A DNA stretch of 64,000 bases from NCBI GenBank assembly GCA_037951165.1, contig JBBDHG010000063.1, positions 2,462,501-2,526,500 of the forward strand, in the 5' to 3' direction. Source of the stretch: Lophius americanus. Taxonomy: Eukaryota; Chordata; Actinopteri; Lophiiformes; Lophiidae. The position numbers were made by a program, and so were the translations under genes. Of the stretch, positions 23,902-37,899 are shown in pieces. Each line of letters opens with the position of its first letter. Position 1 is the first letter of the stretch. Under the pieces are notes generated by a model, which was not told the DNA's origin, did not search any database, and worked only from the letters and a program-made list of their open reading frames with translations.

Positions 23902-26590
23902 ACTGGGTGAGATGAGGATAATGGAGAGCATGAACCTGGATAGGAAACACAACTGAGACACCAAGCCGGGTCTTACCTGTACCTCCTCCTTGAACACTGA
24001 CCGTACCATCCTAATTAAGGTAGGATTCATATTCTTTTCTTATTTATCATGTTCTTTCATCCAAACTTTCAGAATCTATATTTTTCCAGCCATCACTATG
24101 AAAAAATAAGTCAGGTTAGATTGTCCTGTGGAATGGCTTATGTTAAAGTAACCATCTGTACACTATGGAATCATAGATATTTGTTTTTAAATTCCAGTGT
24201 ACACCAGGTGTAAACCCCATAATCAGAGGTATCATGAATGTGAAATTCATGAATCATGCCAGCCCCTCAGCCTACTTAGTGAACCAGTGGCACCTCCAGG
24301 AAAACTTGTTAACTAATTGAAAAACTCCTGAAGATCTAATGGCTGCAGAAGAAGCCACTAAGAAATGATGGAAACTTTCTTTTTTTACTTGAAACATATT
24401 CATGCTTCACATTGAGTATATTTGAGAAAAGATAGGGGATGACTTTTTGCTATTCCTCATTCTTTTTAATGCATAAGCACACCTTTATTTGCTGAGTTTA
24501 ACAGCCGGCAGTCAGAATAAAATCAGTGGGATGATAGGTTGGATGGGAAAAGTAGCAAATTCCAAGTTTGACCCATCTTGATTGCATTAATATAGATGCG
24601 GTGGCTATATCGGGCCAGATTTGGCTCTGAGGCAGGAGAGGAGAAAATATACGTGTGATAAGTCAACAAAAATGTGGCTGCCGCACTGACTTGATGAAGA
24701 CCAGCAGGGTGTGAATGACAGAGAGTCCTGGTGGTAATAACTGCCGATGAGATTCGCAGCCCTGGCTGAAGCCGCCTCTGAGTAAACACTGTCACTGCTG
24801 TCAGGCCAGTGCCTGAGAGATTCATATTGTGGGGTTGGAGACATGAAGACGGGCCAATTGCTGAGACCGGGCTATTGAAGGAGATGACCTGTGATTACGG
24901 AAAGAAAGGGGGAAAAAACCCTTTCTGGGTAATAATAATCGACGGAGTGCCAAGGTGTTTCTGAGCTCTGACACATTGCCCGTTTTCCTCAGAGGGTTTA
25001 TAATCTGACAAAACAAACTGCAGCTTGTTCCGTATGCTGAACCTACAATACAGGCTTCGGTGCATTTTTGTTGCGCTGCTGAACTTTAAAACCAGTTATT
25101 AAAACTTAATGCTGGCAAAGACGCACTTTTCTAGTTTAGACGTCTATGTGCATTATGGGAACTGGAAATCTCAATGGTATATGTTTCCCTCCGGACAAAC
25201 ATGCTTTTTCCTTTAACAATGATAAAAGAGTTCTATTCTGCTACTGCAGCAGTTTGAGCTTAGGTAATGCTCTGGGATCTCTTCCATTAACTGTGGTTAG
25301 GGCTGCTTACTGCAACTAAACATCAGGAAGAGACCACAGAAATGATTCAGAGCCCCCGCTGTCTCTGTCTTAGACTTACTTCATTCTGCCTCTTTGGCGT
25401 CACTTAAAACCCTCCCTAGATTTGTTCTGATGAGCTCTGTTGAGAAGTGGAGCCTGTCAAAAGTGTTAGATGAAGGCAAGTTAACTTCATTGGCAAGCAC
25501 GCTGCCTTCTGGTTGGATTTGGCACAGCTGCCAAAATCAACCAGGAGTTGGCTCATCATTGACTCCACTTCCAGGTCCAAGCCTCGCTGGTGAATATGGC
25601 TCAGAATATGGCTCGTTTTACGTGAGCTAAGATTGCTCACATAAAATGCATTTCAGAATGTCACCCACGCCTGGTCCATTCGTCTTGCTGTCAAAACCAA
25701 TAAGATCAAGACATGGGCTTCTCTACCAAAAACAGAATCCAGAAAACATTACTCATAAATCAGGGATTCCTGCTGCCCCTGCTGCTCCTCCAACACTTCA
25801 ATTTCCTCTTCTACTCATCAAATTCAAATGTGTGTCCTTGAACCAGTCAGGAATCTGTACATGCAATCCCTCTAGAGTAATATTTTCAAACCCATGAATT
25901 TGCCAGATTAGCTATCATATGCTGGCAAATCTTGCCAGACATTTTTTATAAACTAATCCTCCACATGAGTCCAGTAGAATCAAATACTATGGGAAAGGAC
26001 GTTCTCAGCCGTGAGATCTACAGAAATATGAAAAACAGATCCCAGGATTTGCACACACCCAGACACCTGATACAGATGTGGTGAGGGCCTCAATAAAAGA
26101 GCGCATACGAGAGAACGTACTGAAAATATGAGTTAGGATAATAGACTTGTGGTGGGTGGGTGGCACTGCTTTCACTTTACCACAAACATACCAGGAGGCA
26201 CATTTCGCTAAAGGTGGGCCTGTCTGCAGTAGCTGATGTGTGAAACCATTTAAATCTTCGCTGTCTTCAAAATTGAAAAAGGCTCTTATGTTGAATCTCT
26301 AGTGGAAGCTCTCGTCTGTCTCATGCTAACAGAAAGGCCATGGCTGTTTATGGTGGTTATATTGGATTAGAGGAGAAAAGAAAACATCTGGTAGGAAATT
26401 GGACAGTCAGTACAAAGTGAGTGGAAACAAAACGAAAACATCTTTTATAAATGCTTGGACTAAATTCAAAATTCTGATGACTTATAGTACTTAACATAGT
26501 TGAAACTTTTCTTACTGTCAACAAAGCTGTAAAAAGACCCCAAATATATTCACCCTTCTAATTTAGTTGCCTGTGCTCACTTTACAAATA
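23902..26590. other. intergenic, possible conserved non-coding block
   Basis: No gene is recognised. The part 24540-25010 is less AT-rich and contains several homeodomain-like cores (GCATTAATATAGATG near 24583), with no repeat hallmark. That is the look of a conserved non-coding element, but conservation cannot be judged from one genome. Confidence 0.35.
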
Positions 26591-26655
26591 TTGGAACTGC
26601 TCTACCGCCTAAATTCCCCAATGGGGATAAGTAAAGTGTCTGTCTGTCTGGTTAA
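26590..26655 (+). mobile_element. LINE 3' tail fragment
   Basis: CCCCAATGGGGATAAGTAAA followed by GTGTCTGTCTGTCTG is the typical 3' end of a fish non-LTR element, where a short microsatellite forms the tail. Nothing upstream can be tied to it. Confidence 0.5.
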
Positions 26656-26799
26656 GGGGTAATACTCTGTGTCAAACAGTGGACCTCCACTATAACCTTT
26701 GAAAAAACAAATGAGTGTCTTTTACAAAAAAAAAAAAAAAAGTACTCCCCCAGAAAAAAACACTCTTGGTCCAGGTTTACACCCTGTGTAGGCACAACA

Positions 26800-27085
26800 A
26801 GGCACAACAGTAACTATAGGTTAAGGAATAATTCAGCCATTCTCTAAATCGAGAGAATCTCTCTGAGTATCTCTCAAATACTCTGTATTTGTATCCGTCA
26901 TCTCCTGCGCCTTCCACTTCAGCATCTCTGTTCAGCCCAAACCGCCCCCTCACTACAATTTTTTTTATCACCTCCAGGATACACCAAAACCGACCTCGGG
27001 TTAGAATTTTATGCAAATCTGTTTTATAGTTTTCTGTTATCCCCACAAACAAAGAAACAAAGAAACAGACAAACACATAGTTTGT
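26800..27085 (-). repeat. R2 dispersed repeat, inverted copy
   Basis: The reverse complement has TGTTTGTGGGGATAACAGAA, then AACTATAAAACAGATTTGCA, with a TGTTTCTTTG run at one end. This matches the segment at 58500-58560 that reads CAAATCGGTCC, TAGTTTTTCGGTTAT and CAACAAACAAACAG. Such segments are widespread in fish genomes. The family is not named here. Confidence 0.6.
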
Positions 27086-27313
27086 GAATGGTATAATGTT
27101 TGCTTAATAATCAATCATATCTTTTATCTGGTATTTAGTGCTTATTAAAACCAAAAAACAAATGTCTTATTAAACCAAAATAAACATTTGACTGATGATG
27201 GCGTGAGATGAAAAGTCAACAGGTCACAGAAGTGATTATGAGGTTGAGATGATTATGCTGCATGTACCGAAGTTCATGGAAACCCATATTTCAGTCTGAA
27301 CAAGCCTAATGTA

Positions 27314-27842
27314 TACACCAATCAGCCATTACATTAAAGCCACCTGCCTAATACTGAGTCGATTGTTTTTGCTGCCAAATAGCTGTGTTATGCACCGTAT
27401 AATCTGACACCTTTCTATCAGACTGTGATTCTTTTTTTTTCTGTAATTTGATCTATAGTAGCTCTTGCGTGGGATGGGACATAATGGACTATCCTTCGCT
27501 CCCTATGTGCAACAATGAGGCTTGGGCAACCATGAGTTGCCGCCGTCTCACCAGCTGTCCATCCTTAGAAACCTTTAATTGTCATTAACCACAGCAGACC
27601 AGGAACATTCAACGCATTCTGCATTTCTTGAGAAGCTCTCAACCCCCCTTTGACCCTTGTCAAAGTTGTTGAGATCCTCACATTCCCCCAATTGTCCTGC
27701 TACAAGTAAATAAACTTTGAGGACAAAATGTTCACGTGATGCCTATAATATCCCTTCCACTCACAAGTGTTGTTGTAATGACAGAATTCATGTTAATCTG
27801 ACCTCACCTGGAAGTGGTTCTAATTTTATGGCTGATCAGTTT
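27314..27842. mobile_element. Tc1-like non-autonomous element, copy 2
   Basis: The left TIR is CACCAATCAGCCATTACATT (27316 on) and the right TIR contains TAATTTTATGGCTGATCAG (ending near 27840). The element is flanked by TA-rich sequence. The interior is non-coding and aligns by eye with copy 1 at 16393-16868. It lies about 600 bp upstream of the angptl1 start codon. Confidence 0.8.
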
Positions 27843-28475
27843 TTATGAGTCATTTCCCACTGTGCACTGTTATGAGAGGCAATTAAGGGAAAATAAGGGG
27901 AAATGTGGCCCCCAGATAATTGCTGATGTATGCAAATGTTGTTCTAACATACAGTAAATAAACACCATATGTAAATTGTCCCATCTCTCCCATGAAAGTT
28001 ACATATCAGGGGTAACAAAATCACACAAGGCCACAACCCTTCTCTTCTGCTGATGGCTTGGCACATAACCATAATAATAACAATAAACACCATAACATTC
28101 ATGAAAACGAAAACCCCCCCGCCAAAAACAGTCTGTGGTGCAGACGGAATCCTCTAAAGATCTGGATTTGGCCTATGTGTGTTGTATTATCTGATATTTT
28201 TTAATAAATGATGGCTTCTTATTATCATTTGCCTTCAGTGCCACTAGGGCTTAAGATTGCCACTGTTTATTTTTAAAAAAGGTCCCACCTCAGTAGGAAC
28301 CAATGGACTAAAGGTTGAGAGCATTGTTGGTTTAAGTCATAGTGGGCTATGCTTATAATTAGTGTGATATAAAATAACATCAAACCTTTCTTCTAAGTAA
28401 ATTGAAATAAATGGTCTGTACATCTCATTCCTTTTCATAGATCGGTAGCTTTTTTTGTGGTGGAGAGGAAGAACC

Positions 28476-31400
28476 ATGGGACCTGGAACATGGAGCCTAT
28501 TTATTCTGTTTTTTTTGTCCTACTGGAGCAGCAGTCAAGCCCTCAGCAAGAATCCCATCCTCTCCCGGATCAGAAGAGCTCCGGAGGCCAATGATGGCAA
28601 GAGGTGCTCTTACACCTTCTTGGTCCCTGAGCAAAAGATCACTGGGCCTATCTGTGCCGCCCGCGGCCATGCAATTGACAAGGATCGAGTGACACGCCTG
28701 GATGTGGCTGCGGTGCGTGATCTGATGTCGAAGCAGCGGCGGGAGATGGAGACCTTAAAGCTGGTGGTGGACGTGGATGGCAACTTAGTGAATGAAATGA
28801 AACTGTTGAGGAAAGAGAGCCGAAACATGAACTCCAGAGTGACCCAACTCTACATGCAGCTGCTGCACGAGATCATCAGGAAGAGGGACAACTCCCTGGA
28901 ACTGGCACAGCTGGAGACACGTGTCCTCAACGCTACCACTGAGTCCTTACGCCTCTCCTCCAGGTACAGGGAACTGGAGGCCAAATATTCAACCCTTGCT
29001 GCACTGGTGAACAACCAGTCAGTCTTGATTGGGACACTGGAGGAGCGCTGTATGCAGGTCTATAGTCGGAGGCATGACCAGTCACCCTTAGGACCTCCGC
29101 TTGTGCAGGTGGTCCCTGAGAACATTCCTGTTACTGTGCCGCGTTTCACCAATGAGATCCAGAGGGACAACACCCGAGGGTTTGCACGAGAAAGGGGCTC
29201 TCGCTCCGGGCCATCACCCACCAGCAGCACCATGGAAGTTCAGAAACCTCCACAGAGAAACTTCAGCTCTGAAGGTGAGTGAGTGAAAGAATTAAGTTGT
29301 TTATACATACATCCATCCATTAGTTTGCTTTCATTTATTCATTGATTTCGGTCACAAAAACCCAAAGCAGTCATGGTAGAAATAATAGCAGTCATGCCTT
29401 TGCAGGCCAACCATAACAACATTACCATCAATAACGTTGAGCAGAGCTGCAGGTGGGCCGCCGGCCTTTTTTTCAAAGGCTGGAGATTTGCAAATTCAGC
29501 TGGAACTCTGCTCCTTCCTTCAACAAAATGAACACAAACCAGGATGGAAAAATAAAAATGTTGTAATGTCCCTATAGAACTGAAGAAAGACTATCCAGTG
29601 TAATTCCACACATCAACAGAAATTCCTGAGATGTTTAGTTTGCCTTCTCCCAAGAATAATAAAGGATTTCATTGCAGCTGTGCATAAAGATTATTCCTAA
29701 CATGATTGTTCCACTGTATGTGAGTGGAACAATCAGGCTGGAATGATTGGATCCTGCCGCCCACAAAGAGGAAGTATTACCTGTAGTATTATTACATTAA
29801 TTAACCCTTAAATGTCCAATCCAACTGTTCGGTTGAGAACATTTTGAGTCACTATTTCACATTAAAAAATGTGTGCCTCTTGACTGAACCGGTTTATAAT
29901 TAAGCCCAGAGGCAGTATATATAAGCGAAATAGTAAGGGACCAAAGATGGAGCCTTGGAGCACACCAAAGGTCAAAGGGGCCCCTGAGGAGGAGGATTTA
30001 CCCATGGTAATTAGGAAAAGGCCTCTTGGATAACAAGGATTTGTTTTGCTTATTAAAGCATGTGAAAATCTACTAAACGGAATTATATAACTTGATACAA
30101 CTGATTGAAGTTTAATGAGGGTCAAAGAAAACATGCTAATCTAATTAGAATTGACTATTTTAACTGAAATACAAAAGTCCATCATGAAATCAGTTCATAT
30201 GTCTATCTTTTCATTGTTTAAAAACATGCGTGATCAAACATGATCAAAAGAAAGACTTTAAGAAAGTATTTCTTTACATGAAAATGTAAAGAAATACTAA
30301 TTCTGTAGTTTATTTTCTCGGTAAGGACGTAAAAGTCTTTAAATAGCCAATAGAGGTTTAATTACCATTATACCTTAACATAAACTCGCAGATAGATGAT
30401 CTATTAATAAAAATCTTGATATGGGAATGTTGGATTACTCGACGTAAGAAATTTCTTATTAATGTGTCTTAATTTGTCCTAATTCTGGTCTGCTGTTCTG
30501 GAGAGATTTAGTAAACAACTTCATTTTTGTGGGCCGACAAAAATATGTTTCGAATTACTCTGTCTACCTATTATTTCCTGCATTTTTGGTCATTTGTCAA
30601 ATACTTACTTCAGACTGCAAGACGTCGTAGGTTGTTGTCTTAATGCTCTGTCTTTGAGACTTTGTAAAATCAAATCAACACCATAACTACCTTTACGCAT
30701 ATGATTAAAAGCTCATTCTCGTGCTGTTCATATAAAAAAATCATGTTATGATATCTAATGAATAAGACTGAATAAGTCTTTGTAAGTTTTCTTTAACTTT
30801 AGTGCACTTCAATACATGCAAACACAAAGTTATTTAATGGTTAAACATTATAACCTTTTTCGGTTTTTATACTGTATATAGAAAAATACGCTCCTTCTGA
30901 AACCGATGAACATGCTCCAAAGAGGTTGTGACGGGGATGGATGGGACGTTCATGGCTACAGTTGTACATTACCCTTTCTTTTAAGAACATTCAGTATGTG
31001 TTTTGGAAAAGAGGCATCTATTTATTGAGGTTATGACAGTGGAATTTAGTCCCATCGTTGCCATATACTAAATTTTAGTTGCTCAACAGTCAAAGTTTTC
31101 CATTACTGGACATATTCTGAATGGTGGCTGATCTGGACTACATTCCTCTGAATGGTAACGGTTGTTGTTCCAAATCCTGTATGTACAGCTCAGCGCTTAT
31201 GAAGCCCTCACAGATGTAAAGTTACCCATGCCACAGGCCCTAACCCTACCTACTTCTACTACACATGCTGACTTTGGATCTTTGGCTGGTAAAAATCTGA
31301 TAATGTTCCTCTCTAGCCCGAAGGAAACCGTGTCCATGGTTTGAAATACATGATTTGAAAAGTGGATTCACGAGAGCAAAGGATTCTTTTTACATACGAT

Positions 31401-32588
31401 ACGAGTCCGTCGCAGGAAAAGTAGGCGGCCTTCCTGAATCATTTTTGTTAATGACTTTGATTTTGTTTGTTTGTCTTGTATTTAGGGGGTTGCAGTATTC
31501 TATTTTGATGATATCATGGGCTGCAGATGGTGGAAATCTGTAATCCCTGTACTTTGAGGTTATTTGCCCACGTTACACATATTTGCTTGTGGGTGACTGA
31601 GTCTCTCAAAGATGCAACATTCTTACCAGATCGTGATACTATCAAAAGTTAAACCTTTTCCCTGTGAGGGGTATTTCAGCATTCCACAACATCAGCATCA
31701 TTACGATTCATAAAAAGCAATGTCAGATAAAGATCAGTAATATGTAAAAGAAATCTTGAAAAAGAATTCATAAATTATGGGATTACACATCGGCCAACGT
31801 TAGTCTCTGTCTTTTTCACTACCTACATCTGTCTTCAACTGTTCTTTCCTTCAGGTCTGTTTAGGGACTGTCTTGATGCCCAAGAAGCTGGCCACAGCAC
31901 TAGCGGGGTGTACCTGATCAAACCGGATGAAATTGAGAGGTCCCTGCAGGTCTGGTGTGAACAGGATATAGACAACGGGGGTTGGACCGTTATTCAGAGC
32001 AGAAGAGACGGATCCGTTAACTTCTTCAGGAACTGGGACAACTACAAGGTGATGACAAGGAGGCTTCCTCTGCGCCGTCTGTGTTATTTGTCTCTATCCA
32101 TCCTGCTTAGCCCATTTAAGTTTGTGGCTCGTACTGGGAGGGAGCGAGCGTCCAGTTATCTGACCCATCGAGCGGAACAACCTGGGATCTTAATGACTAT
32201 TTCGTTTTTCCAGAGTCCTTGTGTTTTCACTCACTTTAAAATATTATGCCCTGTCAGCAGCACTATTTGCCCAAGGTCATTTGGTTTGAGATTCCCATTA
32301 TGAAACAAGAGATGGCCCACTAAGAAGGTATGTTCCACAGCTCAGTCTGCAGGCATTCTTTCCAAAACCGCTACTACTATAGTGCCTTCCTGTATGGATG
32401 GGCTGGTTGGCTTAGTAGCACACACTATATAGACCCTTTCATCAAAGCTGTGTGAGAATCAGATGGAGTATATCACTACTGGCGGGCTCAGTGATCCAGT
32501 GTTCCATTCAGCGTGGTCAGGCCTGTATGTGAGTAACTAGAAGCTAAATTGCTCTGTTCAACATTGATTTGCCTCCGTTCCACCACAT

Positions 32589-32621
<33 letters not shown>

Positions 32622-34618
32622 AGAGAAGGAGGCCACAGACTGAAACTGTATGTCGTTCATCATCTGTTGGCTCTCCCAGTTAATCCACAATCACAGGCCG
32701 CAACCTCCTCCACCAACCGAAGTGTTCTGGAGGCATATGGCCAAGCTTAGATTGGCTTGTGGTTATTCCACAGAAGCGTCCAGGCCAGTTTCACCATTAG
32801 CTGTGATCCAAGAGATCTGTCGGGTTTGAGCGAGGAAGCGGCCTTCTTAGGATGGATACTTATTTTCCTGCATAAACATTACAACGTGTTGTTCTCAGAC
32901 ATTTCATAGACAATGTGCCATTGTTTAGCAAAGCCGCTTTTTTTTATTCCTTTGGAGGAGTTTGTGTTAACAGCAGAATGAGGAGAAAAAAAATACTTAT
33001 TTATTCTGTTACAATCCCACAAACTCCTCCACAAGGGCGTTTTACCTTCCTAAACAATTCTCATGTTTCCAAACTTCTAAGGATACCACATTGAAAACAA
33101 TGCATATTTTTTTCTGTAATCTCTCTCTAACCTTCCTTTTAATCTTCCCTGTGACTCAGAGTGGCTTTGGCAACGTAGATGGGGAATACTGGCTCGGTCT
33201 GGAGGGCATCTACAAACTGGGGAGGCAGGGCGACTACAAGCTGTTGGTGGAGATGGAGGACTGGATGAACAAGAAGGTTTACGCTCAGTACAGCAGCTTC
33301 CACCTGGAGCCAGAGAGTGAGGGTTTCCGCCTACGGCTGGGTATCTACCAGGGCAACGCCGGGGACTCGCTAACCAGTCACAACGGCAAACAGTTCACTA
33401 CTCTGGACCGAGACAAGGATACTTTCTCAGGTAGAACACGGGATGCCTGTCTGGTCCTGTAACAAATGGTCTTTATAATTTGATAAAACAACTTTGGAGT
33501 GTCACATATCTACGAATCTGTGACATTAGGACATTAACCCTTTTATCCCTATCATGTTGCCGCCGACAGGATTTGGCATGCGTACTTCTCAATACCCCAA
33601 CTCCTAGTCCCCTTATGATATATATCTTCAAAAACTACCAGAAAGCAGAAAAATAGAGCTTTGCGCCCACATACTAGTCAATACGGTGCCTCCAGGTCTT
33701 CTGCAGTACCACCGTCCAATCACAGACAAGATTCACCAGCGTGTCACACATTTGAAACATGTGCTTCTCGGCACCGTAACCCTTGAACGGTTTGCTCAAT
33801 TAAAAAAATGCAAATGGTTTCTGAAAGTAAAGAACGAGAGTTTTTCCGATGGTGTATGGCATGATACAGTCTTTACGGTAAAGATAAGCTGTGTGAGGGA
33901 AGATCAACCTGCAGCTATGAGTTTGAGTGAGAGGGAGCGAAGGAGAAACTGCTGCAGGGACTAACACAGCAGATAAAAATCACCTGGACATTTATTATAT
34001 CAACAGGCAGAAAACAGAAATACTTAAAGGCCAGGACTAACACTTTTTTTTGTATATATGCAAAATAGTTCACAGTTCAAATTGTTCATGTCAAATTGTG
34101 TGTTCATTTCAGAGTCATTATCCTGTTATAAACATAACTTAATAAATGAATAAATAGAAAATTCTTAAATAAAGCCCTTTCAATAAACAAGATATATTTA
34201 TTAATTCGAGCATTCGCTTCATGTGACGTCACACAGAATGTTGGCCAAAGTTCTTTCTGCTTAAGAGCTTCTTAATCGTTTCGTTCAAGAGACGGAAGAG
34301 GTGACAGTAAAATACAAGAAGAAAGTATTATACTTTGAGGATTCTTTTGTGAATACAACTTCAACGTCTTTGTTGAATCAGTGAAGAAGAAACTTTGTCA
34401 TGGAACTAATCCTCCCCCGTTCTGTTTCAGGTAACTGTGCCCATTTCTATAAAGGAGGCTGGTGGTACAACGCTTGCGGCCAAGCCAATCTCAACGGTGT
34501 CTGGTACACCGGAGGGGTTTACCGCAGCAAATTCCAAGATGGGATATTCTGGGCCGACTACGGTGGAGGCTTCTACTCCATGAAGTCCGTCCGTATGCTG
34601 ATCCGGCCCATAGACTGA
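28476..34618 (+). CDS. angptl1: angiopoietin-like 1, secreted fibrinogen-domain protein
   Basis: Secreted orphan ligand of the angiopoietin-like family, implicated in vascular biology. Coding exons: 28476-29274, 31855-32048, 33160-33430, 34431-34618; phases agree and give 483 residues (human ANGPTL1, 491). A signal peptide (SLFILFFLSYW core) is followed by RCSYTFLVPEQKITGPIC, a coiled coil with LVVDVDGNLVNEMKLLRKES and MNSRVTQLYMQLLHEIIRK, a PPLVQVVPENIP hinge, then a fibrinogen-like domain from FRDCLDAQEAGHS to the C-terminal IRPID. Its landmarks NGGWTVIQSRRDGSVNFF, NVDGEYWLGLE and GGWWYNACGQANLNGVWY are present. VDVDGN, VVP and NEIQRD favour ANGPTL1 over ANGPTL2. The start is ATG 28476 in a strong context (ACCATGG); the same frame is open upstream only through a TTG. 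A cttttcatag acceptor ending at 28440 suggests a non-coding 5' exon. No exon of ralgps2, its overlapping neighbour in mammals, was recognised nearby. Confidence 0.95.
29703..29735. repeat. 13-bp inverted repeat with 7-nt loop
   Basis: TGATTGTTCCACT at 29703-29715 is the exact reverse complement of 29723-29735. It lies in the first coding intron of angptl1. Confidence 0.85.
29840..30135 (-). mobile_element. LINE reverse transcriptase fragment
   Basis: The minus strand holds a 90-codon open frame containing GAPLTFGVLQGSIFGPLLF, then LPLGLIINRF. This is the RT block before the catalytic aspartates of a non-LTR retrotransposon (consensus GVPQGSVLGPLLF-x-x-Y-x-LPLG). A stretch before it, SYIIPFSRFSHALISK, is also in register. 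The fragment is homologous to 6360-6495, also at nucleotide level (AGTAAGGG-CCAAA-ATGGAGCC). It lies inside an angptl1 intron, antisense to the gene. Confidence 0.8.
30265..30298. repeat. 15-bp inverted repeat with 4-nt loop
   Basis: AGTATTTCTTTACAT at 30265-30279 pairs perfectly with 30284-30298 around a GAAA loop. It lies in the angptl1 intron, near the LINE fragment. Confidence 0.9.
30300..31854. other. remainder of angptl1 intron 1
   Basis: AT-rich intronic sequence ending in the polypyrimidine tract and ttcag acceptor at 31850-31854. No further element is recognised. Confidence 0.6.
32049..33159. other. angptl1 intron between the first two fibrinogen-domain exons
   Basis: It starts with a gtgatg donor and ends with gtgactcag. 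The only repeat is a (CA)n run of about 31 bp at 32592-32622. Confidence 0.8.
33431..34430. other. last angptl1 intron
   Basis: It is bounded by a gtagaa donor and a tctgtttcag acceptor. No repeat of known type is seen. A TGACGTCA-containing stretch near 34223 is noted but has no assigned role. Confidence 0.7.
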
Positions 34619-35975
<1,357 letters not shown>

Positions 35976-37084
35976 TGTATGTTCTTTCCACTCAGAAGTG
36001 CTTCAACTGTATATTTTTTGTAAAAATATCTTTCATTGACAAAGTCATGGGTGCCTGCACTCTGTAATCACCGGTAGGGAAGGAAGGCGGCATCTTTTGG
36101 GGGGGCAACCATCCGGAGGAGAGGGTGGGGGGTGAATTGGTTGGTCTGCTCAAAAAGATGTTTTTGCATCTTTTTGGTCCCGGCGCTCAAAATAGAATCT
36201 GAACTGTGCTGGGATTTAAAAAAAACATTTTTTTTTTACCACAAAGGCTCTCTCATCGATGTGTTAACAAACTTCTATAAAGCAACAAAGGACGACAGCA
36301 GAATACCACCCAAATCCAGCTGGACATATAAGAAAGAAAAGGGCCTCCTATTAAAGTGACATTATAACGTTGAAATTCCACAGCAGCACAAGCTGAAACC
36401 AGCGAGTTAGACAGACTTAGAAGATCAGTATTACGTAACAATGGAGAACATTAAGGGTCACATCTCATTTGTTTCAAAGGAACTCATCTCTGATTTATAC
36501 CGTCAATCGAGTCGTAAATACATGAATTATTAGTTTATAGACTTATATGTTAAACTTATAGGAACATTTCCCACTTCATCATGCCGGTGTGAGTCATGCC
36601 GTTAAAATGGCTGGGCTGGGTTTTTTTTCTTATCATTGAAGAACATTTTCCACATGAAAATTAAGAAGCACAAATCTGCTCAACTGTAATAAAAAATCTC
36701 TAAAACAGAATCTTTTCACACATCTTCACATCACGGCCCCTAAAGAGAGATTAGACTACGGATCCCTTTATGGTAAGATTTTGTCTCATGGTCACCCATC
36801 TGATTTGGCTTTACCAACTCCAGCAACCTGAGCTCTATGAATCTTTTTCACAGTGAGACGAAGCACAAACTTTAAAACTGTCGCCCCTCCAAGTGTCTGT
36901 TTCTTGATGGTAATGCTTTATTAATGGCCTCTGTGTCTGCTTCCAAGTCTGTATTATTATTTTGCCCCGCCAAAGGGGGTGAATATGAGGTCCTCATCCA
37001 AGTAGGTCCTTACATCTGACGTATATTATGTGGAATAGTCAATCAACATCTATCATTACAATAGACCAGATATATGGGAAATCT

Positions 37085-37335
37085 CTCTCCCCCCATTTTT
37101 TCTCCTTCTCTCTCCCTCCCAACCCAAATGCCACATCAAGGTGTAGACCTGTCCTTCTTGATATGATAGCTTCTCAGGGTTTCTCTCTGTTTAAAGGCAG
37201 CTTTTTCTGAACCATTGCCACTAAGTTCTCACTCAGGACAGATGACAAGGACAGTCTAGACCGGCTCTTTCCTGGAAAGTGCCTTGAGATAACTTTTGTT
37301 CTGATTTGGCGTTAAAACAAATAAAACTGACTTGA
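37085..37335 (+). mobile_element. LINE 3' end fragment
   Basis: The order CTCTCTCCCTCCCAACCC, TTCTCAGGGTTTCTCTCTGT, AAGGCAGCTTTTTCTGAACC, then AAGTGCCTTGAGATAACTTT and GATTTGGCGTTAAAACAAAT with an ATAAAA end is the characteristic 3' region of L2-like or Rex-like LINEs in fish. Usual forms there are GTGCCTTGAGATAA and TTTGGCGCTATATAAATAAA. No coding part is attached. Confidence 0.7.
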
Positions 37336-37899
37336 CATATCCCCTGAAAAATTGCTGTAGAGAGTAGATCAACATTTAATACATCCATTTTAGGGCCGTA
37401 AATGTGTTAATCTCATAACTTCTTTGGGAAATTTATGTCTTTTTGGCAATTTGATGTCAGTTTGTTCACCTTCATCTTTGACAGAGCAAAGTGTCCACCC
37501 ACATCAGCACTAAATTTGTTTTTTTCAGTGGTGATATCTCTGTCCTTGGAGAGAGAGAAAAATACCATTCCCTCCATTTAGGAGTCTCTCTAAAGCCACT
37601 CCCCTTAAAGAAACAAAGACGTGTTGCATTACAAAGAGAAACACTAATTGCCATGTAGCTACATGGTAGATAGAAATGATTATAATGTTCACAATGTAAC
37701 AAACTCACTTTTTGATTTTTTTAATCTAATAAATAAATAAATAATTCAGAGGGCACTCAGTAGAGTAAATACCTCAGTCACGGTTGCGTTTTTTCACCTT
37801 TTCCGGCCAGTGACCCACCCTTCCACAAAGTTAAATAGAAAGTGGTCCACTAGGTATTTCAGACCCGGGTTGGAAAATAACTCATAATGTTAAAGAAAG

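Noticed and set aside
28455..28475. Upstream extension MWWRGRT of angptl1
   Set aside because: It would begin at a TTG codon. The first ATG in frame, at 28476, has a strong context and is followed by a proper signal peptide.
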